The position numbers were made by a program, and so were the translations under genes. A stretch of DNA of 18,112 nucleotides, taken from the NCBI GenBank assembly GCA_002316835.1, contig DCEG01000060.1, positions 1 through 18,112 on the forward strand, in the 5' to 3' direction. Positions 1-7,515 of this stretch are shown piece by piece (position 1 is the first letter of the stretch; each line of letters starts with the position of its first letter). Below the pieces are notes generated by a model. The model searched no databases, had not been told where the DNA came from, and saw nothing but the letters and a program-made list of their open reading frames with translations. Source of the DNA: Bacteroidales bacterium UBA1035. Its GTDB lineage: Bacteria > Bacteroidota > Bacteroidia > Bacteroidales > Dysgonomonadaceae.

Positions 1-477
1 CACAATCTTCGTTTTGCCCGTACCCGAATCGAAGATAAAATTGATACATCCGATAGTTTTTTCCTGACAAACTGGGTAAACGGTTTCAAAAATCTTTTCA
101 ATTCTAACACGTGGGCAAGTATAGCCATTGTATTTTTTATCGTTTTTCTGGCTTGCATTGCCGCTTTTCTTTTCGTCAGAAGAATGTGGATCAGAAAAAC
201 CGCGTTTTATGCAGCTATCGTGATTTTTGCTTTTCTTTTAGTAGCCAACGTATTTGCTTTCAGTCAGAAGAACAGTCGTATCAATCGTAACACGGGCATT
301 GTGATGGCAGCATCGGCTAGCATTATGACATCGCCCGATGCCAATAGCCAGGAACTTTTCCGCCTGCACGAAGGAACCAAAGTGAAACTTAACAAAACCG
401 ATGGCAATTGGATTGAAATTGAAATTGCTAACGGTAGTGTAGGCTGGACATCGAAAGAAAATGTGGAAGTTATATGA
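1..477 (+). CDS. batE: BatE-type aerotolerance protein, C-terminal part (5' truncated by window)
   Basis: The reading frame is open from base 1, so the 158 visible residues are the C-terminal part of a longer protein whose start lies outside the window. What is seen: a juxtamembrane stretch (N-L-R-F-A-R...D-K-I-D, then F-F-L-T-N-W), two hydrophobic segments at visible residues about 42-60 and 66-88 separated by a short basic loop, and a soluble tail of about 70 residues ending in GWTSKENVEVI that looks like a bacterial SH3 domain. This layout matches BatE, the TPR/SH3 protein of the Bacteroidota bat (Bacteroides aerotolerance) operon. An internal ATG at 184 is not the start, because coding sequence with BatE character continues upstream of it. 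Family knowledge places BatE in the inner membrane with the VWA proteins BatA and BatB, which should lie to the left. The stop overlaps the next gene by ATGA. Confidence 0.85.
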   Translation, partial: HNLRFARTRIEDKIDTSDSFFLTNWVNGFKNLFNSNTWASIAIVFFIVFLACIAAFLFVRRMWIRKTAFYAAIVIFAFLLVANVFAFSQKNSRINRNTGIVMAASASIMTSPDANSQELFRLHEGTKVKLNKTDGNWIEIEIANGSVGWTSKENVEVI

Positions 478-1175
478 AAGAATCCATCGAAAATCTATTA
501 CCGTTTGAACGAGATCTTTTTTTTGCCTTAAACGGCAGTGATTCTTTATTTTTAGACAACGTTTTTTGGACTTTTACCGGCAGGTACGTCTGGATTTTGC
601 TGTTTCTGTTCTTTCTTGTAATGTTTTTTTATAAAACGAAACCCAAAGAAGGAGTTTTGGCGGCTGTTTTTTTTATTCTTGTTATTGTGGTGTGCGATCA
701 GGTTTCATCATCCATTGTCAAAGAGGTTTTTCAACGGATGCGGCCTACAAGGCATCCCGATTTCAAGGATTTAGTTGACATGGTAAACGGGTATCGTGGA
801 GGTGGATTTAGTTTTGTATCGGGACATGCCACCAATAGTCTAGGCCTTGCCGTACTGCTGTCACTCATTTACAGAAACCGATGGGTCGCTATCCCGGTTC
901 TGATATGGGCAGTACTGAATAGCTATTCGAGAATCTATCTTGGTGTACACTTTGTTTCGGACGTAATTGGCGGTAATATATTAGGCTCTCTTCTCGCATG
1001 GATTGTTTATAAGCTTTATTTATGGATAAGGGTCCGGTTTTACCATATTCCTAAAACAGAGGCCAGATTATCGGTTTATCCCAATCAAACAGCTAGATTT
1101 GTTGGATTCGTAACTTCAATCTACATATTATTAATCATAATTTTTAGCCCTTTTTTAGCAACTTTACCACATTGA
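474..1175 (+). CDS. Membrane PAP2-family phosphatase
   Basis: A 233-residue integral membrane protein with the three signature motifs of the type 2 phosphatidic acid phosphatase superfamily in order: K83-x6-R90-P91, S116-G-H118, and S152-R153-x5-H159-x3-D163. H159 is the expected nucleophile and H118 the acid/base residue. Hydrophobic segments alternate around these motifs (about 38-53, 60-80, 120-133, 138-150, 160-185, 207-228). Members dephosphorylate lipid phosphates such as undecaprenyl pyrophosphate, phosphatidate or phosphatidylglycerophosphate at the membrane surface; the substrate here cannot be read from sequence. The start codon overlaps the batE stop (ATGA), so it is probably translated by coupling and belongs to the same operon. 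The reason for the link to aerotolerance genes is not evident. Confidence 0.93.
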   Translation: MKESIENLLPFERDLFFALNGSDSLFLDNVFWTFTGRYVWILLFLFFLVMFFYKTKPKEGVLAAVFFILVIVVCDQVSSSIVKEVFQRMRPTRHPDFKDLVDMVNGYRGGGFSFVSGHATNSLGLAVLLSLIYRNRWVAIPVLIWAVLNSYSRIYLGVHFVSDVIGGNILGSLLAWIVYKLYLWIRVRFYHIPKTEARLSVYPNQTARFVGFVTSIYILLIIIFSPFLATLPH

Positions 1176-1191
1176 AGTTTGTTAACATTGT

Positions 1192-1217
1192 AAAAGTTAC
1201 ATTTTCGTAATCTTTTT
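1192..1217 (+). terminator. Weak terminator-like hairpin after the PAP2 gene
   Basis: AAAAGTTAC (1192-1200) can pair with GTAA-T-CTTTT (1207-1216) with one bulged T and a 6-base loop, and a short T run follows. It lies 16 bases after the PAP2 stop codon. The stem is AT-rich, so this is only a candidate end for the bat/PAP2 transcript. Confidence 0.35.
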
Positions 1218-1228
1218 GATGAAAATAA

Positions 1229-1259
1229 TTGGCGTTATCTAAAATATTGTGTAAGTTTA
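1229..1259 (+). promoter_or_regulatory. Bacteroidota-type promoter for the small HTH gene
   Basis: TTG at 1229-1231 is followed after 20 bases by TAAGTTTA at 1252-1259, which matches the Bacteroidota -7 consensus TAnnTTTG in all but the last base; the spacing fits the -33/-7 arrangement. It would start transcription near 1265 and give a leader of about 40 bases before the ATG at 1308. Confidence 0.55.
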
Positions 1260-1307
1260 GGGCATAATTTACTAACAAGATTTATGAATCATAAAAATTA
1301 AAGAACC

Positions 1308-1604
1308 ATGGCAAGAACTCTCACTTTTAACGAATTAAGAGCATTGAAAGACAAGCTCCCTGACGGTAGTATCCACCGGATAGCTGAAGAATTGGGACTG
1401 AAACCCGAAACCGTAAGAAACTATTTTGGTGGGTACAATTACAGAGAAGGCAAAAGCATCGGCGTTCACATCGAACCAGGGCCTGATGGTGGTATTGTTG
1501 TTTTGGATGACTCTACTATATTCGATAAAGCGTTATCAATATTGGGACTTGAAGATTATCCTGTTTATCAAACAGAACCTATTGAGGAAGAGGATAAGAT
1601 TTAA
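1308..1604 (+). CDS. Small HTH DNA-binding protein (Bacteroidota family)
   Basis: A 98-residue protein. Residues about 8-45 (NELRALKDKLPDGS, then IHRIAEELGLKPETVRNYF) form a helix-turn-helix-like segment in which a helix is followed by a turn and a recognition helix. The middle part contains a well-ordered stretch (GVHIEPGPDGGIVVLDD) and the C-terminus is acidic (EPIEEEDKI). This resembles a short DNA-binding protein family common in Bacteroidales and usually annotated only as DNA-binding protein; I know no defined regulon. The gene is monocistronic, with its own promoter upstream and a strong terminator immediately after. No Shine-Dalgarno sequence is evident. The function as a transcription factor or nucleoid protein is inferred from the HTH alone. 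Confidence 0.85.
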   Translation: MARTLTFNELRALKDKLPDGSIHRIAEELGLKPETVRNYFGGYNYREGKSIGVHIEPGPDGGIVVLDDSTIFDKALSILGLEDYPVYQTEPIEEEDKI

Positions 1605-1620
1605 GTTGTTTTGAGAGATG

Positions 1621-1663
1621 AAACCCAATATTTGATGTAAATAAGGCAAATATTGGGTTTTTT
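1621..1663 (+). terminator. Strong intrinsic terminator after the HTH gene
   Basis: A perfect 14-bp stem, AAACCCAATATTTG (1621-1634) with CAAATATTGGGTTT (1647-1660), encloses a 12-base loop and ends in a run of T (1658-1663). It lies 16 bases past the HTH stop codon. Confidence 0.85.
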
Positions 1664-1702
1664 CTTTTTAATTTTGAGAAAAACTATTTTAACGATAAGA
1701 AC

Positions 1703-2857
1703 ATGGAAAAAGACGATAGGAAAAAAGACAATACCGAGCAGAAATTAGTTACAGTTGCTATTCATTCATATGAGAAAGCAGTAATCCTCAAATCGATACT
1801 CGAATCGGAAGGTATCCAGGCAGTTATTCACGGTCTGAGCCTTATTCAGCCTACTGTTCCCGGCAACGTACGTGTCAGAATTAACGAAAGCGATTTGCCG
1901 AGAGCGCTCACCATAATCGAACAAGTTGACTTTACATCGAATATAGAATCACTTGACGATCTTGAAAAAGTGAAAACAAAAAATGAAGTATTAATTCCGG
2001 TCGATTTCTCGAATTACACGATGAAGACCTGCGAATTTGGTTTCAATCTTGCTTTTGATACAGGTTGCGATGTAAAGCTTATCCATTCCTTTTTTACTCC
2101 ATATTATCCTATGGCAATCCCTTTTGGCGACTCTTTTGCGGTTCAAACCACGGATAAAGACTTGTATAAAGATATCAAAACAAAAATGGAAACAGAGATG
2201 GATTCGTTGGTCAAAAACATCAAAGAAAGAATTGCCAACAAGGAATTTCCCGATGTTAAATTCACGCATATGTTGTTGGAAGGACTTCCCGAAGAAGAAA
2301 TTATATCCTATTCAAAAAAGCAACGTCCACGTGCAATTGTGATGGGTACGAGGGGAAGTAACGCAAAGGATCTCGATCTGATAGGTAGTGTTACTGCCGA
2401 AGTTATTGACGGTTGCAGAACACCGATTTTCGCTATTCCGGAAAACTCCAAGGATCAGGATATTTCTCAAATGAAAAATATTCTTTTCCTAACCAACTTC
2501 AGGGAGCGGGAATTTAAAGCTTTTGATATTATGATGAGTTTCATAAATCCGTATCCTATAAAGATTTATCTGGCTCATATGGCAAAGAAAGAAGATGTTT
2601 GGGATGAAATTAAGCTATCGGGAACGCAAAAGTATCTGGAAGAGCAATACCCCAATCTCGATATCGATTATAGGGTGATTGACCGCGACAGACCATTGGA
2701 GGTAATACTCGAAGAGTTTGTTGAAGAGAATAAAGTTGATATGATTGCCTTGTCGAGCTCAAGAAGAGGATTATTTGCCAGAATTTTCAACCCGGGAATC
2801 GCGCGCAGAATGCTTTTCCATTCTGATACTCCTCTGCTTGTGATTAAGGGATTGTAA
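1703..2857 (+). CDS. DUF2007 plus tandem universal stress protein
   Basis: A 384-residue soluble protein with three parts. Residues about 15-75 (KLVTVAIHSYEKAVILKSIL..., V-R-V-x-E-S-D-L-P-R-A) match DUF2007, a small putative signal-transducing domain. Residues about 94-247 form a Usp domain with an intact nucleotide motif G215-x2-G218-x9-G228-S229. Residues about 257-384 form a second Usp domain in which the corresponding segment reads SSSRRGLFARIFNPG and has lost the first glycines, so it may not bind ATP in the same way. Tandem Usp proteins are common stress-response proteins of the cytoplasm; the DUF2007 fusion is less usual. The start is the first ATG, with an AT-rich leader and no evident Shine-Dalgarno sequence. 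The gene stands alone between two terminators. Confidence 0.88.
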   Translation: MEKDDRKKDNTEQKLVTVAIHSYEKAVILKSILESEGIQAVIHGLSLIQPTVPGNVRVRINESDLPRALTIIEQVDFTSNIESLDDLEKVKTKNEVLIPVDFSNYTMKTCEFGFNLAFDTGCDVKLIHSFFTPYYPMAIPFGDSFAVQTTDKDLYKDIKTKMETEMDSLVKNIKERIANKEFPDVKFTHMLLEGLPEEEIISYSKKQRPRAIVMGTRGSNAKDLDLIGSVTAEVIDGCRTPIFAIPENSKDQDISQMKNILFLTNFREREFKAFDIMMSFINPYPIKIYLAHMAKKEDVWDEIKLSGTQKYLEEQYPNLDIDYRVIDRDRPLEVILEEFVEENKVDMIALSSSRRGLFARIFNPGIARRMLFHSDTPLLVIKGL

Positions 2858-2880
2858 AGATGGAGAATTTATATAAATGA

Positions 2881-2916
2881 AAAGTCCGGACAAATTGAAA
2901 AGTCCGGACTTTTTTG
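2881..2916. terminator. Bidirectional terminator between usp gene and tRNA-Cys
   Basis: AAAAGTCCGGAC (2881-2892) and GTCCGGACTTTT (2903-2914) form a perfect 12-bp stem with a 10-base loop. T runs on both strands (TTTTTT at 2911-2916, AAAA at 2881-2884) allow it to stop the rightward usp transcript and the leftward tRNA transcript. Confidence 0.85.
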
Positions 2917-2988
2917 GAGGTACCTGGCAGATTCGAACTGCCGTTGACGGTTTTGCAGACCGCTACCTAGCCACTCGGTCAAGGTACC
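2916..2988 (-). tRNA. tRNA-Cys (anticodon GCA)
   Basis: Read on the minus strand, the acceptor strands GGTACCT (2988-2982) and AGGTACC (2926-2920) pair fully. The D-arm is ACC/GGT, the anticodon stem GCGGT/ACCGT holds loop CTGCAAA with anticodon GCA (plus-strand 2954-2956), and the T arm GGCAG-TTCGAAT-CTGCC is canonical. The discriminator base is U (2919), the identity base of tRNA-Cys. A CCA follows (2918-2916), but its final A also belongs to the T run of the terminator, so whether the CCA is truly encoded or coincidental is open. Confidence 0.97.
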
Positions 2989-3008
2989 GATTTTGTATTA
3001 GGCGAGTG

Positions 3009-3040
3009 CAAAGATAATATATTTATTTTTAGAACAAAAA
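3009..3040 (-). promoter_or_regulatory. Promoter of tRNA-Cys
   Basis: On the minus strand TATCTTTG (complement of 3009-3016) is an exact match to the Bacteroidota -7 box TAnnTTTG. TTTTTG (3040-3035) lies 18 bases upstream as a -33 element. Transcription would begin about 10-15 bases before the tRNA 5' end at 2988. Confidence 0.7.
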
Positions 3041-3054
3041 TCTCTGAGGACTAA

Positions 3055-4422
3055 TTACGAAAATAACAACCTGAAAGCATCGCTCACCTTTCGGACTTGT
3101 TGAATCTCGATCTTCACTTTTTTCGTAAAACCTTTTAGGTTATTTGATGGGATAAGAATTCGCGAAAATCCTAATTTTTCAGCCTCCTGAATACGTTGTT
3201 CTATACGGTTCACAGGACGAATTTCACCAGAAAGGCCCACTTCACCGCAAAGGCACGTGTCACGGTCGATGGCCATATCCAAACTCGACGATAAAATAGC
3301 ACTGATTACCGATAAATCCAATCCTGGATCGCTTACACGCACCCCGCCCGCTATGTTCAAAAATACGTCTTTTTGTGCCAGTTTAAATCCGGCACGTTTT
3401 TCCAACACCGCAAGTAGCATATTCATCCTTCGGATATCGAATCCAGTCGCTGAGCGTTGTGGTGTGCCGTAGGCGGCGGTACTTACAAGCGATTGTGTTT
3501 CAATTAAAAACGGGCGAACTCCTTCAATGGCGGCAGCTATGGAAACCCCGCTCAGGCCATCGTGGTTTTGCGTGAGCAACAATTCCGACGGATTGCTCAC
3601 TTCGCGCAATCCCGATTGGTTCATTTCGTAAATCCCCAGCTCTGCCGTGCTTCCAAAGCGGTTCTTGATGCTACGAAGAATGCGGTACATATAATGTTGG
3701 TCGCCTTCAAATTGTATAACGGCATCCACAATATGTTCCAGGATCTTTGGTCCGGCAAGGCTACCATCTTTTGTTATGTGCCCGATGAGGATAACGGGTG
3801 TTCCTGATTGCTTCGCAAATTTAAGGATCGATGCTGCACACTCGCGTACTTGGGAGATACTTCCGGGAGATGACTCAAGCACATCACTGTAGACGGTTTG
3901 TATGGAGTCAATAATGACCAGTTGCGGTGATGTATTCTTAATGTGTTTAAAAATTTCATCGAGGTTGGTTTCGCATACAATCAGGGCGTTATCGTTTTGT
4001 TGTCCGATTCGGTCGGCACGTAGCTTTAACTGTCGTGCGCTCTCTTCCCCCGACACATACAACGTTTTAATATCCTGAAGTTTCAAAATTGTTTGCAGCA
4101 CGAGTGTTGATTTCCCGATTCCGGGCTCACCACCGATTAGAACGAGCGATGCCGGAACCAATCCGCCACCCAATACGCGGTTCAGTTCTTCGTCTTGCAT
4201 ATCGATGCGCGGTTCTTCGTCGGCACGGATTTCTTTCAACGTAATCGGCTGACTTTTCACACCTTCAAACGAGCGGGTATCTTCCTGTTTCGAAGCACCG
4301 TCTTTGCGTATCAATTCCTCAACAAATGTGCCCCACTCACCGCACGACGGACATTTTCCCATCCACTTAGGTGATTCGTTACCACAATTAGAGCAAAAAT
4401 ATACGGATTTTAATTTGGCCAT
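3055..4422 (-). CDS. radA: DNA repair protein RadA
   Basis: A 455-residue protein of the usual RadA length. In order: a four-cysteine zinc finger (C10, C13, C24, C27, with K-W-M-G between the pairs), a RecA-like ATPase core with Walker A GGEPGIGKST (97-106) and Walker B LVIIDS (168-173), the RadA-specific KNRFG motif (253-257), and a C-terminal Lon-like domain (about 280-455, G-G-V-R...D-P-x-x-D). RadA is a branch-migration helicase/ATPase acting in recombinational repair and processing of recombination intermediates in the cytoplasm. The start is the ATG directly before the zinc finger. It is divergent from tex, and no partner gene shares its transcript; the tRNA-Cys gene lies downstream on the same strand but has its own promoter. 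Confidence 0.98.
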   Translation of the reverse strand: MAKLKSVYFCSNCGNESPKWMGKCPSCGEWGTFVEELIRKDGASKQEDTRSFEGVKSQPITLKEIRADEEPRIDMQDEELNRVLGGGLVPASLVLIGGEPGIGKSTLVLQTILKLQDIKTLYVSGEESARQLKLRADRIGQQNDNALIVCETNLDEIFKHIKNTSPQLVIIDSIQTVYSDVLESSPGSISQVRECAASILKFAKQSGTPVILIGHITKDGSLAGPKILEHIVDAVIQFEGDQHYMYRILRSIKNRFGSTAELGIYEMNQSGLREVSNPSELLLTQNHDGLSGVSIAAAIEGVRPFLIETQSLVSTAAYGTPQRSATGFDIRRMNMLLAVLEKRAGFKLAQKDVFLNIAGGVRVSDPGLDLSVISAILSSSLDMAIDRDTCLCGEVGLSGEIRPVNRIEQRIQEAEKLGFSRILIPSNNLKGFTKKVKIEIQQVRKVSDAFRLLFS

Positions 4423-4471
4423 TTTTAAGACAATAAGACTTAGATAACTTCAGATAAAGTTTAACTACATA

Positions 4472-4504
4472 CAAAGATAACGATATTTTTTCCGTTATAA
4501 ACAA
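4472..4504 (-). promoter_or_regulatory. Promoter of radA
   Basis: On the minus strand TATCTTTG (complement of 4472-4479) exactly matches TAnnTTTG, the same octamer as in the tRNA-Cys promoter. A TTG (complement of 4502-4504) lies 22 bases upstream, slightly long for a -33 element. It sits 50 bases before the radA ATG. Confidence 0.6.
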
Positions 4505-4509
4505 TTTCG

Positions 4510-4517
4510 TATTTTTG
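4510..4517 (+). promoter_or_regulatory. -7 element of the tex promoter
   Basis: TATTTTTG at 4510-4517 is an exact TAnnTTTG match 29 bases before the tex ATG, so the leader would be short (about 20 bases). No clear TTG occurs at the -33 distance, only a T-rich stretch. Its upstream half overlaps the divergent radA promoter. Confidence 0.55.
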
Positions 4518-4546
4518 TCACAAATAACTCGTAACCCGTAACATTT

Positions 4547-6682
4547 ATGTCAATCATTTCATCGCTCATCTCCTACTCGCTTAATATTTCTTTTAAAAGC
4601 GTTGAGAACACTATAAAATTACTTGACGAGGGTGCTACTATCCCTTTCATCAGCCGCTACCGAAAAGAAGCGACCGGTGCGCTTGATGAGGTGCAGATTG
4701 CTGAGATTAAATCGTTGAACGATAAGTTTATCGAACTCGAAAAACGAAAACAAACCGTACTTTCATCCATTGAGGAACAGGAAAAACTGACACCGGAGCT
4801 GAAAAAGAGAATCGAAAATTGTTGGGATTCCATCGAGTTGGAAGATATTTATCTGCCCTACAAACCGAAACGCCAAACACGTGCCGAAATGGCTCGCAAG
4901 CGAGGTTTGGAGCCGTTGGCACAATGGTTGATGTTACAACAAAGCGGATCGGTGGAAGAGAAAGCTAAACAGTTTATCATGGAAGAAATCCCCGATTCCG
5001 ATACTGCATTGAAAGGAGCTTGCGACATTATTGCCGAGTGGGTGAACGAGGATGAGAAAGCGCGGCAAATGGTAAGAAATATTTTCGCACGCGAAGCGGA
5101 AATTACCGCAAAAGTGATAAAGGGAAAAGAGGAAGATGGAGAAAAATACTGGGATTATTTCGATTTTTCAGCACTGATCTCACGATGTCCGTCACATCGG
5201 ATTTTGGCGATTCGTCGTGGAGAAGCCGAAGGATTTTTGCGTGTTTCTATTTCACCCGACGACGATAAATGTCTGGATAAACTCGTTCCCCGATATGCTA
5301 AAAACGATACCGAAGCCGCCGATTACATCGAAAACGCGGTGGAAGATTCGTACAAACGGCTTTTGAAACCGTCCATCGAAACCGAATTTGCCAATCTCTC
5401 CAAAGAGAAAGCCGATGAAACGGCCATTTCAGTCTTCGCAGAAAATCTACGGCAGTTGTTGTTGGCTCCGCCATTGGGACAAAAGCGTATTTTGGGCGTT
5501 GACCCCGGTTATCGCACTGGTTGCAAACTGGTTTGCCTGGATGAGCAAGGCAATCTGCAGCACAACGAAACCATCTACCCGCATCCGCCGCAAAACGAGT
5601 TTCAGAAGTCGGCGAGCAAAGTTTCCAAATTGGTTTCCACCTATAATATAGATGCCATTGCCATCGGAAACGGAACGGCAAGTCGCGAAACCGAGCGATT
5701 TATTGCCAACATTCGTTACGACAAAGAGGTGAAAGTGTTTGTAGTGAGCGAAAACGGCGCGTCGGTTTACTCGGCATCGAAAACTGCACGCGAAGAGTTC
5801 CCCGATTACGACGTTACGGTTCGTGGAGCGGTTTCCATCGGCCGTCGGTTGAGCGACCCGCTGGCGGAATTGGTGAAAATTGACCCCAAATCCATTGGGG
5901 TGGGGCAGTACCAGCACGATGTGGACCAGTCGAAACTGAAACGTTCGCTCGATCAAACCGTGGAAAGTTGTGTGAATTTGGTTGGTGTCAATCTCAATAC
6001 GGCGAGCAAGCATCTACTAATGTATGTGTCGGGTTTGGGCGAATCGTTGGCGCAAAACATCGTGAATTATCGTGCCGAAAATGGCGCATTTCGTTCCCGG
6101 AAGGAGCTGAAAAAAGTGCCCCGATTGGGCGAAAAGGCGTTTGAACAATGTGCCGGATTTCTTCGCATTCCCGATGCTGAAAACCCGCTGGACAACTCGG
6201 CCGTGCATCCCGAAAGTTATGTAGTTGTGGAAAAAATGGCAAAAGATCTTAAATGTTCGGTTGCAGAACTAATTAACAATAAATCGTTGATCGATACCAT
6301 TGACATCAATCGCTACAAAACCGAAACTGTCGGTACTGAAACGTTGACCGATATTCTGCAAGAACTGGAAAAACCCGGACGCGATCCGCGTACGAAAGTG
6401 AAAATGTTGGAGTTTGACGAAAATATCCGTACCATTGCCGATGTAAAAGAAGGAATGGTACTCAACGGTATCGTAACCAACGTAACCAATTTCGGTTGTT
6501 TCGTAGACTTTGGTATCAAAGAAAACGGGTTGGTACATATTTCAGAACTTGCCGACCGTTTTGTGTCCAATCCTACAGATGTGGTTTCATTGCATCAGCA
6601 TGTTAAAGTGAGAGTATTATCGATAGATTTAGAGCGAAAAAGAATTCAGTTGAGCATGCGCTCTATTCCGTCTGGCACATAG
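4547..6682 (+). CDS. tex: Tex-family S1 RNA-binding protein
   Basis: A 711-residue protein with the Tex domain order. The N-terminal helical Tex region (1-about 300) contains the characteristic ATIPFISRYRKEATG-like stretch at 30-44. The YqgF/RuvC-like fold starts at about 313 (RILGVDPGYRTG) and extends to about 440. Helix-hairpin-helix modules follow at about 490-560 (SGLGESLAQNIVNYR, VPRLGEKAFEQCAGFLRI). An S1 domain occupies 633-705 (GIVTNVTNFGCFVDFG...GLVHISEL). Tex/YhgF proteins bind nucleic acid and affect transcription and RNA metabolism; the RuvC-like fold is thought not to be catalytic in general. It is shorter than the E. coli YhgF, about 770 residues, as is common in Bacteroidota. 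This gene is visibly more GC-rich than the accessory genes to its right. Confidence 0.97.
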   Translation: MSIISSLISYSLNISFKSVENTIKLLDEGATIPFISRYRKEATGALDEVQIAEIKSLNDKFIELEKRKQTVLSSIEEQEKLTPELKKRIENCWDSIELEDIYLPYKPKRQTRAEMARKRGLEPLAQWLMLQQSGSVEEKAKQFIMEEIPDSDTALKGACDIIAEWVNEDEKARQMVRNIFAREAEITAKVIKGKEEDGEKYWDYFDFSALISRCPSHRILAIRRGEAEGFLRVSISPDDDKCLDKLVPRYAKNDTEAADYIENAVEDSYKRLLKPSIETEFANLSKEKADETAISVFAENLRQLLLAPPLGQKRILGVDPGYRTGCKLVCLDEQGNLQHNETIYPHPPQNEFQKSASKVSKLVSTYNIDAIAIGNGTASRETERFIANIRYDKEVKVFVVSENGASVYSASKTAREEFPDYDVTVRGAVSIGRRLSDPLAELVKIDPKSIGVGQYQHDVDQSKLKRSLDQTVESCVNLVGVNLNTASKHLLMYVSGLGESLAQNIVNYRAENGAFRSRKELKKVPRLGEKAFEQCAGFLRIPDAENPLDNSAVHPESYVVVEKMAKDLKCSVAELINNKSLIDTIDINRYKTETVGTETLTDILQELEKPGRDPRTKVKMLEFDENIRTIADVKEGMVLNGIVTNVTNFGCFVDFGIKENGLVHISELADRFVSNPTDVVSLHQHVKVRVLSIDLERKRIQLSMRSIPSGT

Positions 6683-6763
6683 CCGATTTATCGGATGATG
6701 TAAACGAAAGTGCGTTTGAAGTGTTTTATATTTTAATTAAACTAGACAAAAAATAAAAAAAAC

Positions 6764-7432
6764 ATGATATCATCTGAGCAAGAAGCACCGATCCCTATAG
6801 ATTACAAACGCTTGTTTGAAGGCGTTCGTGATTTTAGAACAAATGAATTTATTCCACGTCAGCAATTTTTTGAAGAACTGGGACAACAGCAAAAACCGCA
6901 TACGTTGTTTATCGGATGTTCCGACTCACGCGTTGTACCTCATCTTATTACTCAAACTTTTGCCGGTGAGTTGTTTGTGATAAGGAATATTGCAAATCTT
7001 GTTCCTTATTACAAGAAACATTCCGATACATATTTAGCCACAACATCGGTAATAGAGTATGCGGTTAAGCAGATGAATGTGAACAATATTATTGTTTGCG
7101 GACATTCAAATTGCGGTGGTTGTGCGGCTTTGTATCAGGACAAGGAGCTCAGGCATCTTCCACATACTAAAAAATGGCTTGAACTTGCACTACCTGTTAA
7201 AGAGATTGTAGAAGAAAAAATTGCTAAAAATAAAATTACTCTCCAACAGCGCAGCCTGTTTACCGAGCAGATAAATGTAGTAGAACAAGTGAATCACCTC
7301 ATGAAATATCCTTATATCCGAAAACGAGTGAAAGAGGGCACGTTGATGATAATGGGCTGGTACTACCACATTGACAAAGGCGAAATTTACAATTACAATA
7401 AGAAGAAAAGGCGATTTATCCGTGTGGAGTAA
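6764..7432 (+). CDS. can: Beta-class carbonic anhydrase
   Basis: A 222-residue cytoplasmic enzyme interconverting CO2 and bicarbonate. The zinc ligands of the beta class are present: C52 in GCSDSR (51-56, with the D54/R56 dyad), and H114 and C117 in VCGHSNCGGC (111-120). The length matches bacterial Can/CynT-type enzymes. It follows tex after 81 bases on the same strand; an AT-rich leader without a clear -7 match precedes the ATG, so it may be co-transcribed or have a weak promoter. No bicarbonate transporter (SulP) neighbour is seen, so its role is probably general bicarbonate supply. The start is the first ATG, and an internal start would remove part of the N-terminal helix. Confidence 0.96.
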   Translation: MISSEQEAPIPIDYKRLFEGVRDFRTNEFIPRQQFFEELGQQQKPHTLFIGCSDSRVVPHLITQTFAGELFVIRNIANLVPYYKKHSDTYLATTSVIEYAVKQMNVNNIIVCGHSNCGGCAALYQDKELRHLPHTKKWLELALPVKEIVEEKIAKNKITLQQRSLFTEQINVVEQVNHLMKYPYIRKRVKEGTLMIMGWYYHIDKGEIYNYNKKKRRFIRVE

Positions 7433-7433
7433 A

Positions 7434-7515
7434 AGAACTCTACGCATTACAAAAAACAGGAAAGAGGTACAAACCGGCTTCCTGTTATGCACAAAAAATA
7501 AAAAAGTAGAGTTCT
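7434..7515. terminator. Nested inverted repeat between carbonic anhydrase and 5'-nucleotidase genes
   Basis: Three paired blocks are nested: AGAACTCTAC (7434-7443) with GTAGAGTTCT (7506-7515), GCAT (7444-7447) with ATGC (7487-7490), and AACAGGAA (7455-7462) with TTCCTGTT (7479-7486). On the minus strand the inner stem is followed by a T run (complement of 7451-7456), as in an intrinsic terminator for the leftward 5'-nucleotidase transcript. On the plus strand no T run follows, but the outer stem begins 2 bases after the carbonic anhydrase stop. Confidence 0.55.

Noticed and set aside
184..477. A complete 97-residue gene starting at ATG 184
   Set aside because: The same frame is open to base 1 with BatE-like sequence and a first membrane segment, so the ATG is internal.
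2916..2988. tRNA-Cys as an attachment site for an integrated element
   Set aside because: No integrase gene and no repeated copy of the tRNA 3' end was seen in the window.
5447..6013. 188-residue open frame antisense to tex
   Set aside because: It lies wholly inside the conserved YqgF and following region of tex, and its composition (many Arg, Phe, Asn) is that of a reversed coding strand; no family resemblance.
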